The translations under genes were made by a program, and so were the position numbers. DNA of 64,000 bases from Alphaproteobacteria bacterium (GTDB lineage Bacteria > Pseudomonadota > Alphaproteobacteria > Rhizobiales > Xanthobacteraceae): the NCBI GenBank assembly GCA_037200445.1, contig JBBCGH010000001.1, positions 3,348,001-3,412,000 of the forward strand, written 5' to 3'. The notes under the pieces were generated by a model, which worked only from the letters and a program-made list of their open reading frames with translations, made no database searches and was not told the origin of the DNA. This document shows, piece by piece, positions 45,940 to 56,100 of this stretch (position 1 is the first letter of the stretch; every line of letters starts with the position of its first letter).

Positions 45940-47286
45940 TCAGTTCTTCTGCACGATACACTGGCCGCCCGCATCCTTCAGGTTGTTGCAGAGTGCGGTC
46001 GCCTGGTCGTAGGTCGCGAATGAGCCGACGTGGACGCGATACCACGTGCCGCTCTGGCCAAGCTCGGCGCGCCGAATGATCGGCTCACGGCCGCTGAGCA
46101 CGCTCGGATATTTCTGCTGCAGCACTTGATAGGATGCGCGCGCGTCATCCTCGGTCTTCTGCGCCGAAAGTTGTACCGAATAGGCGCCGCCGGCCGCTTG
46201 CGCAGGCGGCGTGCGGGCCGCCGTCTTGGTGCGCGACGAGGGGTCGGGAGCAATCGTCATCGGCGTCTTGGCCGCCGGCGTCCGCGTCGGTGCGGGCGGC
46301 GCCGCCACGGGAGCGCTTCCCATCGCGGCTGAGTCCGCACCACTGTTGTCTTGCCGGATAGTGACTGTCTTCACCCTCTTCGGTTCACTAGCCGAAGACG
46401 TGGGCGGCGGTGGAGAGACGAGCGGCGGAGCGGACTGCGCGGAAGGCTGCGGCGCGGTTACGCGCGGCGCTGCCGGCGCGGGACCGGTCGGGAGCGACAC
46501 CGGTTGCTCTTCCCGCGGCACCACGCGCTCGGGCGCTGCCGGCGCGCCGACGCGGTCCTGGAACGGCTTGTTCTGATCGACGCTCGCGGTTGTGGCGGGT
46601 GCCGGAGCAGCCGGAACGGTCTTGGGCGGGGTCGGGTCGGCCTTGATGACCGGAGGGTTCGCGGGCGCGCTACCGCCCGACGTGAACGCGCGATAGCCGA
46701 ATGCGCCAGCCGTGCCGATGACCGCCAGTCCGACCACGGCCGCGACGGTGAGAAGCCCGCCGCGGCGGCGCTGGATCACGCCTTCTCCGCCCTGCGGCGG
46801 GATATGGCCGTCTTCGGCGTAGTAGGAATCCGGCTCGTGCTGCCCCAATGGCAACGCGACGCGATAGCGATCGTCAGGCGGATCGCGATAGCGGTCGTCA
46901 GGCGGATAGTGATCGTAGCCGCCGGCTTCCTCGGAATACTCGGTCGTCTCCGCGTGCGGATCGCTTTCGGCGGGGCGGTCGGCCACCGCGTGCGGATCGT
47001 ATGGTGCGCGATAGGCGGGCTGCGCGTGGACCTGATGCGACGCCGGCTGCGCGTCGTAATCATCATGGCCGGGTGCGACCGGCCGCGCCAGCCACTCCGG
47101 CGCCGGCCGATCGTCCTTCTTCACCGCGCCGAACGGCTTTCCTTTCGCCAGATCGTTGAAGGGATCGCTCTGCCCGATCAGGCGCGCAAGCTCGGCAAGC
47201 GGATCGGTGCCCGGTTCGCGCGGGCTGTCGAAGGATTGTTCGCTGGAGAAGTCAGGTCGCTTACGCGTGTCTTCGGCCATACTCAT
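45940..47286 (-). CDS. SPOR-domain protein with one membrane helix
   Basis: It is 448 residues. A hydrophilic cytoplasmic part (1-175; the repeat PPDDRYRD-PPDDRYR near 128) precedes a helix (GGLLTVAAVVGLAVIGTAGAFGY). A Pro/Ala-rich periplasmic linker (210-365) ends in a SPOR domain (AYSVQLSAQKTEDDARASYQVLQ...WYRVHVGSFATYDQATALCNNLKDAGGQCIV), which binds denuded septal peptidoglycan. It lies next to argS, as in related genomes. An alternative start is Met3. Confidence 0.9.
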   Translation of the reverse strand: MSMAEDTRKRPDFSSEQSFDSPREPGTDPLAELARLIGQSDPFNDLAKGKPFGAVKKDDRPAPEWLARPVAPGHDDYDAQPASHQVHAQPAYRAPYDPHAVADRPAESDPHAETTEYSEEAGGYDHYPPDDRYRDPPDDRYRVALPLGQHEPDSYYAEDGHIPPQGGEGVIQRRRGGLLTVAAVVGLAVIGTAGAFGYRAFTSGGSAPANPPVIKADPTPPKTVPAAPAPATTASVDQNKPFQDRVGAPAAPERVVPREEQPVSLPTGPAPAAPRVTAPQPSAQSAPPLVSPPPPTSSASEPKRVKTVTIRQDNSGADSAAMGSAPVAAPPAPTRTPAAKTPMTIAPDPSSRTKTAARTPPAQAAGGAYSVQLSAQKTEDDARASYQVLQQKYPSVLSGREPIIRRAELGQSGTWYRVHVGSFATYDQATALCNNLKDAGGQCIVQKN

Positions 47287-47371
47287 ACTGCCACCGGTCC
47301 CCTAAGTATAACTCGGTGAATTCTGAGCCGGCCTTCGCCCCGCTGGCCGGCATTTCTGGCACCGAGCGAGA

Positions 47372-49276
47372 TTACCGCATCTCCTCAGGCGCCCCAACTC
47401 CGAGCAATGCGAGCCCGGAAGCAAGGACGGTGGCAACGCCTTGCACCAATGCGAGGCGCGCCACAGTCAGTCTTGGATCACTTTGGATAATGAACCGTAA
47501 ATGGGGCGATTCTTTGCCCCCGCGCGTCCAGTGCGCGTGAAATTCGCTTGCGAGTTCATAAAGATAGAAGGCAATCCGGTGCGGCTCGTGAGCTGCCGCT
47601 GCGGCCTCGATGAGCCTGGGATACTCGGCGATCTTCTTCATCAGCGTGAGTTCGCCCGGGTCGTCGAGTCGGTCGAGCGGCGCCTCGACGAGGAATTTTG
47701 CGCGGGCCGCATCATCCGCGGGCAGCTCAGGAACGACCGCGGCCGCCGTGCCATCCGGGCTTGTCACGCCCTCGCGGGCGTTGCGGAAGATCGAGTACGC
47801 CCGCGCGTGTCCGTACTGCACGTAGAACACCGGATTGTCGCGCGACTGCTCGATCACCCTGGCGAGGTCGAAATCGAGCACCGCGTCGTTCTTGCGGTAC
47901 AGCATCATGAAGCGGACGGCGTCCTTGCCGACCTCGTCCACCACTTCACGAAGCGTGACGAAGTCCCCCGACCGCTTGGACATTCTGACCGGCTCGCCGG
48001 CGCGCAGGAGCCGCACGAGCTGCACGACTTTCACATCGAGCGCCGCCTTGCCTTCGGTCACGGCCTTCACCGCCGCCTGCATGCGCTTGATGTAGCCGCC
48101 GTGGTCGGCGCCCCACACGTCGATCATGTCGGCGAAGCCGCGGTCGAACTTGGATTTGTGATAGGCAATGTCGGAGGCGAAGTAGGTGTAGCTGCCGTCC
48201 GACTTCATCAGCGGCCGGTCGACGTCGTCGCCGTATTTGGTCGCGCGGAACAGCGTCTGTTCGCGGTCCTCCCAGTCCTCGACCGGGGCGCCCTTGGGCG
48301 GCGGCAAACGGCCTTCGTAGATGTCGCCCTTCTGGCGCAGCCATTGGATCGTCTTTGCTACAAGATCGATTGGGTCGGTAAGCGATCGTTCAGAGAAAAA
48401 CACATCGTGCCTAATGTTGAGAGCGGCGAGATCATCTCTGATGCTCGCCATCATCAAGTCGACGGCTTGTTTCCGCAGCCTAAGAGGCGGCCGCGATCCC
48501 GCAAGTGAACGATTCAATCGTCTTTGCCATTTGAGCAATCGCAACAGTAGCTTTGGCTGGCGCTGTGCATGCACGCGGCGCAAAAGCCGCTCGTTAGGCC
48601 AAATCAAAAAACGTCTGCCGAATTCTCTCGCTAGCTGCTGACCTGATTCTTGGAGATAGATGCCCGGATATAGGCCCTCGGGAATTTTGCCGATATCCTT
48701 TCCTTGCGCCTCCAAGTAACGAAGAAACGCTGAACGCACGAGGACATCGATCTGCGCGCCAGCGTCATTGATGTAGTATTCTCGGGTGACCTTGAACCCT
48801 GCAAAATCGAGCAGATTTGCGAGTGCATCCCCGAACACCGCGCCGCGGCCGTGTCCGACATGCATAGGCCCAGTTGGGTTGGCGGACACATATTCGACGT
48901 TGACGCGTTCGTGGCCGCCCAAATTACTGCGACCGTAGTTCGTCCCAGATGCGATCACGCGTCTTAGCTCTTGAATCCAAACTCCGCGACTAAGCTTCAA
49001 ATTTATGAAGCCCTGCCCAGCGATACTTACCTCTTCTATTGTTTGATCGCCTTTCAGAAATCCGGCAATGACCTCTGCTAGTTCGCGTGGGTTCTTGCGT
49101 GCATTATTCGCAAGTACCATTGCCGCGTTTGTGGCTACGTCGCCGTGATTGGGATCGCGCGGCGGCTCCACGACGACCCGCGAGACATCAGCAGTCGGCA
49201 CGGCTGCTCGGCTCGCGCTCTGTACGCGCTCAAGCACCTCGCCAAAAACATTCGGCAAAACGTGAGTTTGGTCCAT
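47372..49276 (-). CDS. argS: Arginine-tRNA ligase, compositionally mosaic, with a basic insertion
   Basis: The class I enzyme is 634 residues, compared with about 585-600 in relatives. The HIGH-type motif is [15 protein letters not shown] (131-145), KMSKS-type is [10 protein letters not shown], and the C-terminal DALR domain is intact. Residues about 222-268 ([19 protein letters not shown]...PPLRLRKQ) form a basic, Arg-rich stretch that is longer than in relatives. The N-terminal half of the gene (about 48340-49276) is clearly AT-richer than the C-terminal half, so the gene looks recombinant. Confidence 0.94.
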   Translation of the reverse strand: MDQTHVLPNVFGEVLERVQSASRAAVPTADVSRVVVEPPRDPNHGDVATNAAMVLANNARKNPRELAEVIAGFLKGDQTIEEVSIAGQGFINLKLSRGVWIQELRRVIASGTNYGRSNLGGHERVNVEYVSANPTGPMHVGHGRGAVFGDALANLLDFAGFKVTREYYINDAGAQIDVLVRSAFLRYLEAQGKDIGKIPEGLYPGIYLQESGQQLAREFGRRFLIWPNERLLRRVHAQRQPKLLLRLLKWQRRLNRSLAGSRPPLRLRKQAVDLMMASIRDDLAALNIRHDVFFSERSLTDPIDLVAKTIQWLRQKGDIYEGRLPPPKGAPVEDWEDREQTLFRATKYGDDVDRPLMKSDGSYTYFASDIAYHKSKFDRGFADMIDVWGADHGGYIKRMQAAVKAVTEGKAALDVKVVQLVRLLRAGEPVRMSKRSGDFVTLREVVDEVGKDAVRFMMLYRKNDAVLDFDLARVIEQSRDNPVFYVQYGHARAYSIFRNAREGVTSPDGTAAAVVPELPADDAARAKFLVEAPLDRLDDPGELTLMKKIAEYPRLIEAAAAAHEPHRIAFYLYELASEFHAHWTRGGKESPHLRFIIQSDPRLTVARLALVQGVATVLASGLALLGVGAPEEMR

Positions 49277-49304
49277 TTCGTCGGGCGCTAACGCACTTCT
49301 CTAG

Positions 49305-50492
49305 TCAAGTCAAAGCTTTCGGAAACAGCCGCGCGTGCTCCTGCAGCGCGAAGCGGTCGGTCATTCCGGCAATGAAATCAGCGACCTGACGGGCACGCCA
49401 GGGCGCATCGAGCGCCTGCAGGCCCTCGCCCCATTCCGGCGGCATGTCTTGCGGGGAGACAAAGAAGCGCGCGAACAGGTCGCGCACCACGACCTCGGCC
49501 TCCTCCATCACGGTAATGACGCGCGGATGGCGGTACATGTTGGTCCAGAGGAAATCCTTGATGGCGCGATCGACCCCGACCATCAGCGCCGAGAAGCCGA
49601 TCGTCGGCGTGCCCGCGGCACGCACCTCATCGGAAGATGTCGGCGCGGCGGCGCCGAGGCGGCGGCCGCTTTCGCCGACCACATCCTCGATCAGCTTCCC
49701 AATCAGGCGGCGCACCAGTTCATGGGTGAGCCGCGGCGGCTCGATGCCCGGATACTGGTCGCGCACCTCGCGCAACAGGCCGCCGATCACGGGCAGCGAC
49801 GCGAGATCGGAGAGGCCGAACAACTCGGCGCGCAGCCCGTCGTCGAGGTCGTGTGCGTCATAGGCGATGTCGTCGGCGATCGCCGCGGCCTGCGCCTCGG
49901 CGCTGGCATGGCTCCAGAGCGCGAGGTCGAAGGTCGCGCTGAAATCCGCGATCGTCTGCGGGACGCCGCTGTCACGGTATTTTCCGGCGGGCTGGCCCTC
50001 GGAGTCGATCAGCGGTCCATTGTGCTTGACGATGCCCTCGAGCGTTTCCCAGCAAAGGTTCAGGCCGTCGAACTCCGGGTAGCGGCGCTCGGTCGCCGTC
50101 ACGGTGCGCAGCGTCTGCGCGTTGTGATCGAAGCCGCCGAAATCCGCGAGGCAGGCGTCGAGAGCCCGCTCGCCCGCATGGCCGAACGGCGGGTGGCCGA
50201 GGTCATGGGCGAGCGCGAGCGCCTCGACGAGATCCTCGTCGAGCGACAGCGTCCGCGCGAGCGCGCGGCCAATCTGGGTGACCTCCAGGGTGTGGGTCAG
50301 GCGGGTGCGATAGTGATCGCCCTCGTGGAACACGAAGACCTGGGTCTTGTGCTTGAGGCGGCGGAAGGCGGTCGAGTGGATGATCCGGTCGGCATCGCGG
50401 CGGAACGGGCTACGGGTCGCGCTTTCGGGCTCGGCATGGAACCGCCCCCGGCTTGCCGCCGGATCGGCCGCGTAAGGCGCGCGTCTTGCCAC
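49305..50492 (-). CDS. dgt: dGTP triphosphohydrolase-like protein (HD domain)
   Basis: It is 395 residues. [43 protein letters not shown] (first His), [16 protein letters not shown] (HD pair) and the later catalytic region are those of the type 2 dNTPase-like family, which hydrolyses dNTPs to nucleoside and triphosphate. It sits ahead of argS, transcribed in the same direction, with 28 bases between them, and divergent from erpA. Confidence 0.93.
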   Translation of the reverse strand: MARRAPYAADPAASRGRFHAEPESATRSPFRRDADRIIHSTAFRRLKHKTQVFVFHEGDHYRTRLTHTLEVTQIGRALARTLSLDEDLVEALALAHDLGHPPFGHAGERALDACLADFGGFDHNAQTLRTVTATERRYPEFDGLNLCWETLEGIVKHNGPLIDSEGQPAGKYRDSGVPQTIADFSATFDLALWSHASAEAQAAAIADDIAYDAHDLDDGLRAELFGLSDLASLPVIGGLLREVRDQYPGIEPPRLTHELVRRLIGKLIEDVVGESGRRLGAAAPTSSDEVRAAGTPTIGFSALMVGVDRAIKDFLWTNMYRHPRVITVMEEAEVVVRDLFARFFVSPQDMPPEWGEGLQALDAPWRARQVADFIAGMTDRFALQEHARLFPKALT

Positions 50493-50545
50493 TTCGGGAT
50501 CCCGCGATTGACCAAAGCCTTGGCCATCCCTAACTATCCGAGTCG

Positions 50546-50876
50546 ATGACGGAAAGCGTGACCATATCCGAGAGCGCGGCCCGGCGGATCGCCGAAATCC
50601 TCAAATCCGAGCCGCAAGGCGCCATGCTGCGCGTCTCCGTCGAGGGGCGGCGGGTGCTCCGGGTTCCAGTACAAGTTCGACATATCGCGCGACCGGGCCG
50701 ACGACGACCTGGTGCTGACGCGCGAGAATGCCGTGGTGCTGATCGATCCCGTGTCGGTCAACTACATGGCGGGGTCGCAGATCGACTTCGTCGACGACCT
50801 GATCGGGCAGTCGTTCAAGATCAACAACCCGCAGGCCACCGCAAGCTGCGGCTGCGGGACGAGCTTTTCGATCTAG
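50546..50876 (+). pseudogene. erpA: Iron-sulfur cluster insertion protein ErpA-like, single-base frameshift
   Basis: The N-terminus is [34 protein letters not shown]. In the next frame follow GGCSGFQYKFDISRDRADDD...NYMAGSQIDFVDDLIGQSFKINNPQATASCGCGTSFSI, with the three cluster-binding cysteines (CSG, CGCG). One extra G in the run at 50645-50648 separates the two. The length, 331 bases, equals 3 x 110 + 1. A-type carriers are usually essential, so a sequencing error is more likely than loss. It overlaps the convergent RiPP-cassette gene by 4 bases. Confidence 0.9.
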
Positions 50877-51430
50877 CTGTCGAGCCTGTCCGGGCGGCTT
50901 TCCGCGGCCGGCGCGTGGCGGATCGCCACCATGACGTTCGGCTCCACCGCCGGGGCCACGACCCCGGGAGGCGAGCGCGGATCGACGCGGCAGCCTTCGC
51001 CCGGATTGAGCCGCAGCCGCACGGCAGGCCACTCGAGCAGGAGCGGCTCGTCGCCGAAATTGGCCAACGCCCAGAGACCAGCCGGATCCACGGCGCCGCC
51101 CACGTCCTGAACCAGAAGATCGAACTCAGCGTCGGCGGGCGGCGGCAACTCCTTGAAGGCGAGGAACTGGCGCAGGTCGGCCGCAAAGGTGACAAAATCG
51201 CCGGTGCCCTCTGCGGCCTCCTCGCCCAGCATCTCCCAGAATCGGGCGCGCATATGCGCCGGTACCGCAAACAGCAAGGCAGCGACCTTGGGCCGCGGTG
51301 GCTCCGCCACAAGGCCCGCGAGTTCGTCCTCGCTCGGCGCGCGCCAGCCCTCGGTCCCCCCGACCAGCAATCGGTCCAGCCAGCCGCCACCCAGATGAAA
51401 GTTCGGCGCGATCGCGAACGCCGGCCTCAT
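50873..51430 (-). CDS. Third gene of the RiPP cassette, unknown function
   Basis: This 185-residue protein (MRPAFAIAPNFHLGGGWLDRLLVGG...) starts inside the stop of the radical SAM gene (ATGA overlap), so it is translated with it. It has no signal peptide or membrane helix. WLDRLLVGGTEGW, AALLFAVPAHMRARFWEML, FDLLVQDVGGAVDPAGLWALANFGDEPLLLEWPAVRLRLNPGEGC and EPNVMVAIRH stand out; the second half is rich in likely beta strands. No family was recognised. A role in peptide modification, recognition or release is inferred from the operon. Confidence 0.65.
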   Translation of the reverse strand: MRPAFAIAPNFHLGGGWLDRLLVGGTEGWRAPSEDELAGLVAEPPRPKVAALLFAVPAHMRARFWEMLGEEAAEGTGDFVTFAADLRQFLAFKELPPPADAEFDLLVQDVGGAVDPAGLWALANFGDEPLLLEWPAVRLRLNPGEGCRVDPRSPPGVVAPAVEPNVMVAIRHAPAAESRPDRLDS

Positions 51431-52569
51431 GAGGCGGGGGCCATCACGCGTTCGAGCTTGGTCAGCGCCACATCGAACGTCACCTGCTTGTGCAGGCGGC
51501 ATGACAAGGTTTCCGTCGTCGCGAAGTCGCCGTTCTCAAAGAACTTGTTGCCGGGCGGTCCGCCCCCGCAATACGGCGCATAGCTGCAGGTTTCGTGACA
51601 CCGCTCGACCCCGCGGCGGATTTCGTCGTCGAGCGCGATGAAGCGCGGGTCGGCCAGCACACGCTCCAGCGGGTCCCGCGCCACGTTGCCGAAGGCGAAG
51701 CTGCCATGGCGCGGACCGGAGAGGCCGAGAAGCTCGGGCGAATAGGTGGAGAAATTGCCCTCGCAATCCACGTTCAGGATCGCAAAGGGCCGGCTCTCCT
51801 GGGTGCGGGTCTCGGCCTCGATGCGATGCGCGATACCGCTCTGAGCGGTCGAAAATTCGCGCACCTCGATCGGTTCCGGCGAGGCAAGGACGAGGTCGAG
51901 AAACCGCGAAAAGAAGCGGCGAAAGCGCTCCTCGGTGCCGCTGCCGGCAAGCGACGAGGCGACGTGCGGCCCCTCGACTTCCTCCACGTTGAACGACACC
52001 GACCTGACGCCGTTCTCGACAAAGAAATCGAACAGCTCGTCCGGATAGGCGAGCGAATCCGCGGTCAGCACCGTGATGGTGTTGAAGTCGATGCCGGCCT
52101 CGTGCAGCCGCCGCATCCCTTGCAGCGTCTTCTCGAACGTGCCGCCGCCGCGGCGCGTGCGGCGATGACGGTCGTGCAGGAACGCGGGGCCGTCGACGCT
52201 GACCCCGACGTGGACATTGCGGCGCTTGATGAAGTCGCACCAGGCGTCGTTGATCAATGTCGCATTGGTCTGGAACGACTGGGTGATCTCGAAGCCCGAG
52301 TCGTTGTGGCGTTCGAGGAGGACGGTCGCCTCCTCATAGAACGACGCCGGCAGCACCGTCGGCTCGCCGGCGTGCCAGAGCAGCGTGAACGGCTCGCGCA
52401 CCAGACCGGAGCGGAATGTCCAGGCAAATATCTGCTCCAGTATCTCGGCCGTGATCTTCCGGGTGTTCCGGCGATCCGGGAGATAGCAGTACGAGCAGTC
52501 GATATTGCAGAAGGGCGTCGGTTGAACGACCAGCAGCTCGAGCGGGCCGCAGTCGGTGACCGCCGGCAT
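51427..52569 (-). CDS. grrM: Radical SAM/SPASM peptide maturase, GRRM type
   Basis: It is 380 residues. The SAM cluster motif is C21-NID-C25-SY-C28 (CX3CX2C), followed by LLWHAGEPT and VGVSVDGPAFLHDRHR as in anSME-related enzymes. The C-terminal SPASM region holds DCEGNFSTYSPELLGL, and CHETCSYAPYCGGGPPGNKFFENG with cysteines for auxiliary clusters. Such maturases install crosslinks in glycine-rich precursor peptides; a cyclophane between an aromatic residue and the residue two on is expected. ATG at 52569 is one base beyond the precursor stop. An upstream extension in this frame through the precursor repeats is spurious. Confidence 0.88.
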   Translation of the reverse strand: MPAVTDCGPLELLVVQPTPFCNIDCSYCYLPDRRNTRKITAEILEQIFAWTFRSGLVREPFTLLWHAGEPTVLPASFYEEATVLLERHNDSGFEITQSFQTNATLINDAWCDFIKRRNVHVGVSVDGPAFLHDRHRRTRRGGGTFEKTLQGMRRLHEAGIDFNTITVLTADSLAYPDELFDFFVENGVRSVSFNVEEVEGPHVASSLAGSGTEERFRRFFSRFLDLVLASPEPIEVREFSTAQSGIAHRIEAETRTQESRPFAILNVDCEGNFSTYSPELLGLSGPRHGSFAFGNVARDPLERVLADPRFIALDDEIRRGVERCHETCSYAPYCGGGPPGNKFFENGDFATTETLSCRLHKQVTFDVALTKLERVMAPAS

Positions 52570-52570
52570 C

Positions 52571-52960
52571 CTACCGGAAATTGCGGAAGCCGCCGCCGTT
52601 CCTGAATCCACCACCATTGCGGAAACCGCCACCGTTGCGGAAGCCGCCGCCGTTGCGGAAGCCAGGACGATTGAGGAAGCCAGGACCGTTGCGGAAGCCG
52701 CCATTCCCGAACAGCGGAGCATTCGCGAACAGCGGAGCGTTCGCAAACGGGACGCCGCCGTTGAGGAAGAGCTGAGCCTGTTTCGAGGTCATATCCCCGC
52801 CGAGCTCGGCGAGACGCGTTGCCCGGGCCTGCAGGTCGCCAGCCGGAAGCGCTTCGGCGGCCTCGGCGACCGTGGCGCGAGCGATCACAACCGTACCGGT
52901 CGTGGCGAGGGCGCCCCCCGCGAGCGTGCGGAGCAAGGAGCGACGCGAAAGTTTATCCAT
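52571..52960 (-). CDS. grrA: GrrA-like glycine-rich RiPP precursor with Tat leader and FxN repeats
   Basis: It is 129 residues. The start has a twin-arginine leader (LSRRSLL, then GGALATTGTVVIARATVAEA). A conserved middle (LPAGDLQARATRLAELGGD) is followed by a core (about 65-127) with eleven F-x-N units: FLN, FAN, FAN, FGN, FRN, FLN and five FRN, mostly set in Gly-Gly-Gly spacers. It matches the GrrA type of rSAM-modified peptides. Predicted crosslinks join each Phe ring to the Asn. A GGGAG lies 7 bases before ATG 52960. The precursor and maturase genes are separated by a single base. Confidence 0.88.
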   Translation of the reverse strand: MDKLSRRSLLRTLAGGALATTGTVVIARATVAEAAEALPAGDLQARATRLAELGGDMTSKQAQLFLNGGVPFANAPLFANAPLFGNGGFRNGPGFLNRPGFRNGGGFRNGGGFRNGGGFRNGGGFRNFR

Positions 52961-52993
52961 GGAGAATCTCCCGGTTGCGATTGCGGAGGCGAG

Positions 52994-53020
52994 CCTATAC
53001 CGCCGAAACTGCCGGGGCAA
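52994..53020 (-). promoter_or_regulatory. Possible promoter of the RiPP operon
   Basis: On the minus strand TTGCCC and TATAGG occur with 15 bases between them, 34 bases ahead of the precursor ATG. The spacing is short of the ideal 17, so this is a weak prediction. The rest of the 52961-53135 gap shows no gene. Confidence 0.3.
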
Positions 53021-53135
53021 TCGAGAAGACGCAGGGTCAGAGCTACCTTCCACCGACACCCGAGCCCGGGTTCGCAAGTTCCATTGCGCGCGCGAGACTC
53101 CCGCTCCGGCAACGCCCGGTTTGGCCCAGCCGGTC

Positions 53136-56100
53136 CTACTCCGCCGCCACCGCCGCCGGACGCGGATGCTCCTCGACTTCCTGGAGCTGCGGCTCCAGAC
53201 GGCGCTTGAGCACGCGGTCGATCCGGTCGAGATAGAGGTAGACGACCGGCGTGATGAAGAGCGTGAGCAGCTGCGACACGCACAGCCCGCCGACCACCGC
53301 GATGCCGAGCGGTTGGCGCAACTCGGCGCCCGCGCCCGTACCGAGCGCGATCGGCAGCGCGCCGAAGATCGCCGCGAAGGTCGTCATCATGATGGGACGG
53401 AAACGCAACACGCAGGCTTCGCGGATCGCGGCCTCGGCGCCGATCCCGACGCGGCGGCGCTCGAGCGCGAAGTCGATCATCATGATCGCGTTTTTCTTCA
53501 CGATGCCGACCAGCATCACGATGCCGATCATCGCGATCACCGAGAGATCCATCTGGAAGGCCATCAGCACCAGCAGCGCGCCGACGCCCGCCGACGGCAG
53601 GCCGGAAATGATGGTGATCGGGTGGATGAAGCTTTCGTACAGGATGCCCAGCACCACGTAGGCGGCGAAGATCGCGGCGAGCACCAGTACGCCCTGGCCT
53701 TTGAGCGAATCCTGGAACACCTGCGCCGAACCCTGGAAGCCGCTGACGATCGTGGCGGGCAGATTCAGGTCGCGCTCGATCTTCTTGATCACATCGACGG
53801 CCTGGCCGAGCGAGAAGCCGGGTGCGAGATTGAACGAGATGGTGACCGCGGGTTGCTGGCCCTGGTGATTGACCTGCAGCGGGCCAACGCTCGGCGTGAG
53901 TTTGGTCACCGCCGACATCGGGATCGCGACGCCGGAGGGCACGCCGTTGCCGGTGACGCCTCCGCCGATCGCGCCCCCGACCGCAACGCTGCCCATTGAT
54001 CCCGCGGGCGTGCCGGTCACGGTGGTCTTCACGAAGATCTTCTGCAGGCCCTGCGGGTCCGCCTGAAACTCCTTCAGGCACTCCTCGATGATCTGGTAGT
54101 CGGCCGAGGGCGTATAGATGGTGCCGATCTGCCGGTTGCCGTAGCAGTCGAACAGTTCATTGCGGATCTGATCGATCGAAACGCCGTAGATCGCCGCCGC
54201 CTCGCGGTCGATCTCGAGCGACATCTGCGGGTTCTTGATGTAGAGGTCGGTCGTAACGTCGCGCAGGCCCTCGATCTGGGCGACCTTGTCGCGCATTTCC
54301 GGCGCGAGCCGATAAAGCGTCTCGGTGTCGCTCGATTGCAGCGTGTACTGGAATTCGCTCTTCGAGGTGCGCCCGGTGATGTTGATGTTCTGCACCGCCT
54401 GGAAGTAGGTGATCATCCCGGTGACGGTGTTGGCGCTGCGGCGCAGCCGCTGGATCACCTGCGTGACGTTCTCGCCGCGCTCTTTCTTCGGCTTGAGCGC
54501 GATGAAAATGCGGGCGTAGTTGGTGGTCGGGTTCGGGCCGCCGGTGCCAACGGTCGACTGCACGTAGTCGACGGCCTTGTCAGCCTTGAGGATCGCGGTG
54601 ATCGCGCGCACGCGTGCGAACATCTCCTTGAACGCGATGTCCGACGGTCCTTCCACGGTCGACGAGATGAACCCGGTGTCCTCGATCGGGAAGAAGCCCT
54701 TCGGGATATAGACGTAGAGTGCGACGGTGGCGACCAGCGTGCAAAAGGTCACGAACAGCATCACAGCCTTCGCCTTCAGCACTTTATCGAGCGACCACTG
54801 GTAGGCGCGCAGCCAGCCGTTGAACATCGCCTCGAACCAGCGCAGCACGAAAAACTGCTTCTCGCCCTCATGGTGCGCACGCAGCACGCGCGCGCAGAGC
54901 ATCGGGGTGAGCGTCAGCGAGACGAACCCGGACAGGATGATCGCCACCGCAATCGTGACGGCAAATTCGCGGAACACGCGCCCGACCATGCCACCCATCA
55001 GCAGCACCGGAATGAACACCGCGATCAGCGAAAAGGTGATCGAGACGATGGTGAAGCCGATCTCGCGTGCGCCTTTCAGCGCCGCCTCGAACGGACGCAT
55101 GCCGCCTTCGATGTGGCGCACGATGTTCTCGAGCATGACGATCGCGTCGTCGACCACGAAGCCGACCGACAGCGTCAGCGCGAGCAGCGTCATGTTGTTG
55201 ATGGAGAAGCCGAACGCATACATCGCGCCGCAGGTCGCGATCAGCGAGATCGGCACGGCGAGCGCCGGAATGATGGTCGCCGCGACGGAGCGCAGGAACA
55301 GGAAGATGACCAGCACGACCAGCGCGACCGCAATGATCAGCGTTTCCTGCACGTCGGCGACGGAATCGCGGACCGAGATCGAGCGGTCGTTCAGCACTTC
55401 CATCTTGATCGCGGCCGGAACCTGCGCGCGGTACGATGGCAAACGCTGTCGCACCGAGTCGACGACCGCGACCGTGTTGGCGTCCGGCTGCTTTTGAATC
55501 GCGAGCACGACTGCGCGCTCGTTGTTGTAGGAGCCGGCGATCTGGTCGTTCTCGCTGCTGTCGACGACGCGCGCGATTTCCTCGAGCTTGATCGGCGCGC
55601 CGTTTCGGTAGGCGACGACAACCTTGCGGTATTCCGGCGCCCTGGTCATCGCGCCGGTCGCGATCAGGGTGACGTTCTGGTTGTCGCCGATCATCGTGCC
55701 GACCGGCGTATTCGAATTCGCCTTGGACACGACGGTCCGCACGTCTTCGAGCGAGATGTTGCGCGCGGCGGCCGCTACGGGGTCGACCTGCACGCGCACC
55801 GCATATTTCTGCGAGCCGTAGACGAGCACCTGCGCGATGCCGGGGAGCTGCGAAATCTGCTGCGCCAGCGTGATCTGCGCGTAGTCGTCGACCGTCGAGA
55901 GCGGGAGCGTCGCCGAGATCAGGCTGATGTAGAGGACCGGATAGTCGCCCGGGTTCACTTTCCGGAAGTACGGCGGCGTGGTCATTTCGACCGGCAGCCG
56001 GCGTTGCGCAACGGTCAGCGCGGTTTGCACGTCGAGTGCGGCGCCGTCGATGTTCCGGTTGAGGTCGAACTGGATGATGATCGACGAGGTGCCGAGCGCC

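Noticed and set aside
50546-51583. A 345-residue plus-strand frame beginning with the ErpA N-terminus
   Set aside because: Only the first 34 residues are ErpA. The remainder is an out-of-frame read after the extra G and runs antisense to the RiPP-cassette gene.
52577-52690. Regular short DNA repeats that could be taken for a CRISPR array
   Set aside because: The 18-base period without unique spacers is explained by the GGGFRN units of the precursor gene.
52570-52746. N-terminal extension of the radical SAM protein
   Set aside because: The extension reads the precursor's repeat DNA in another frame; ATG 52569 fits family length and coupling.
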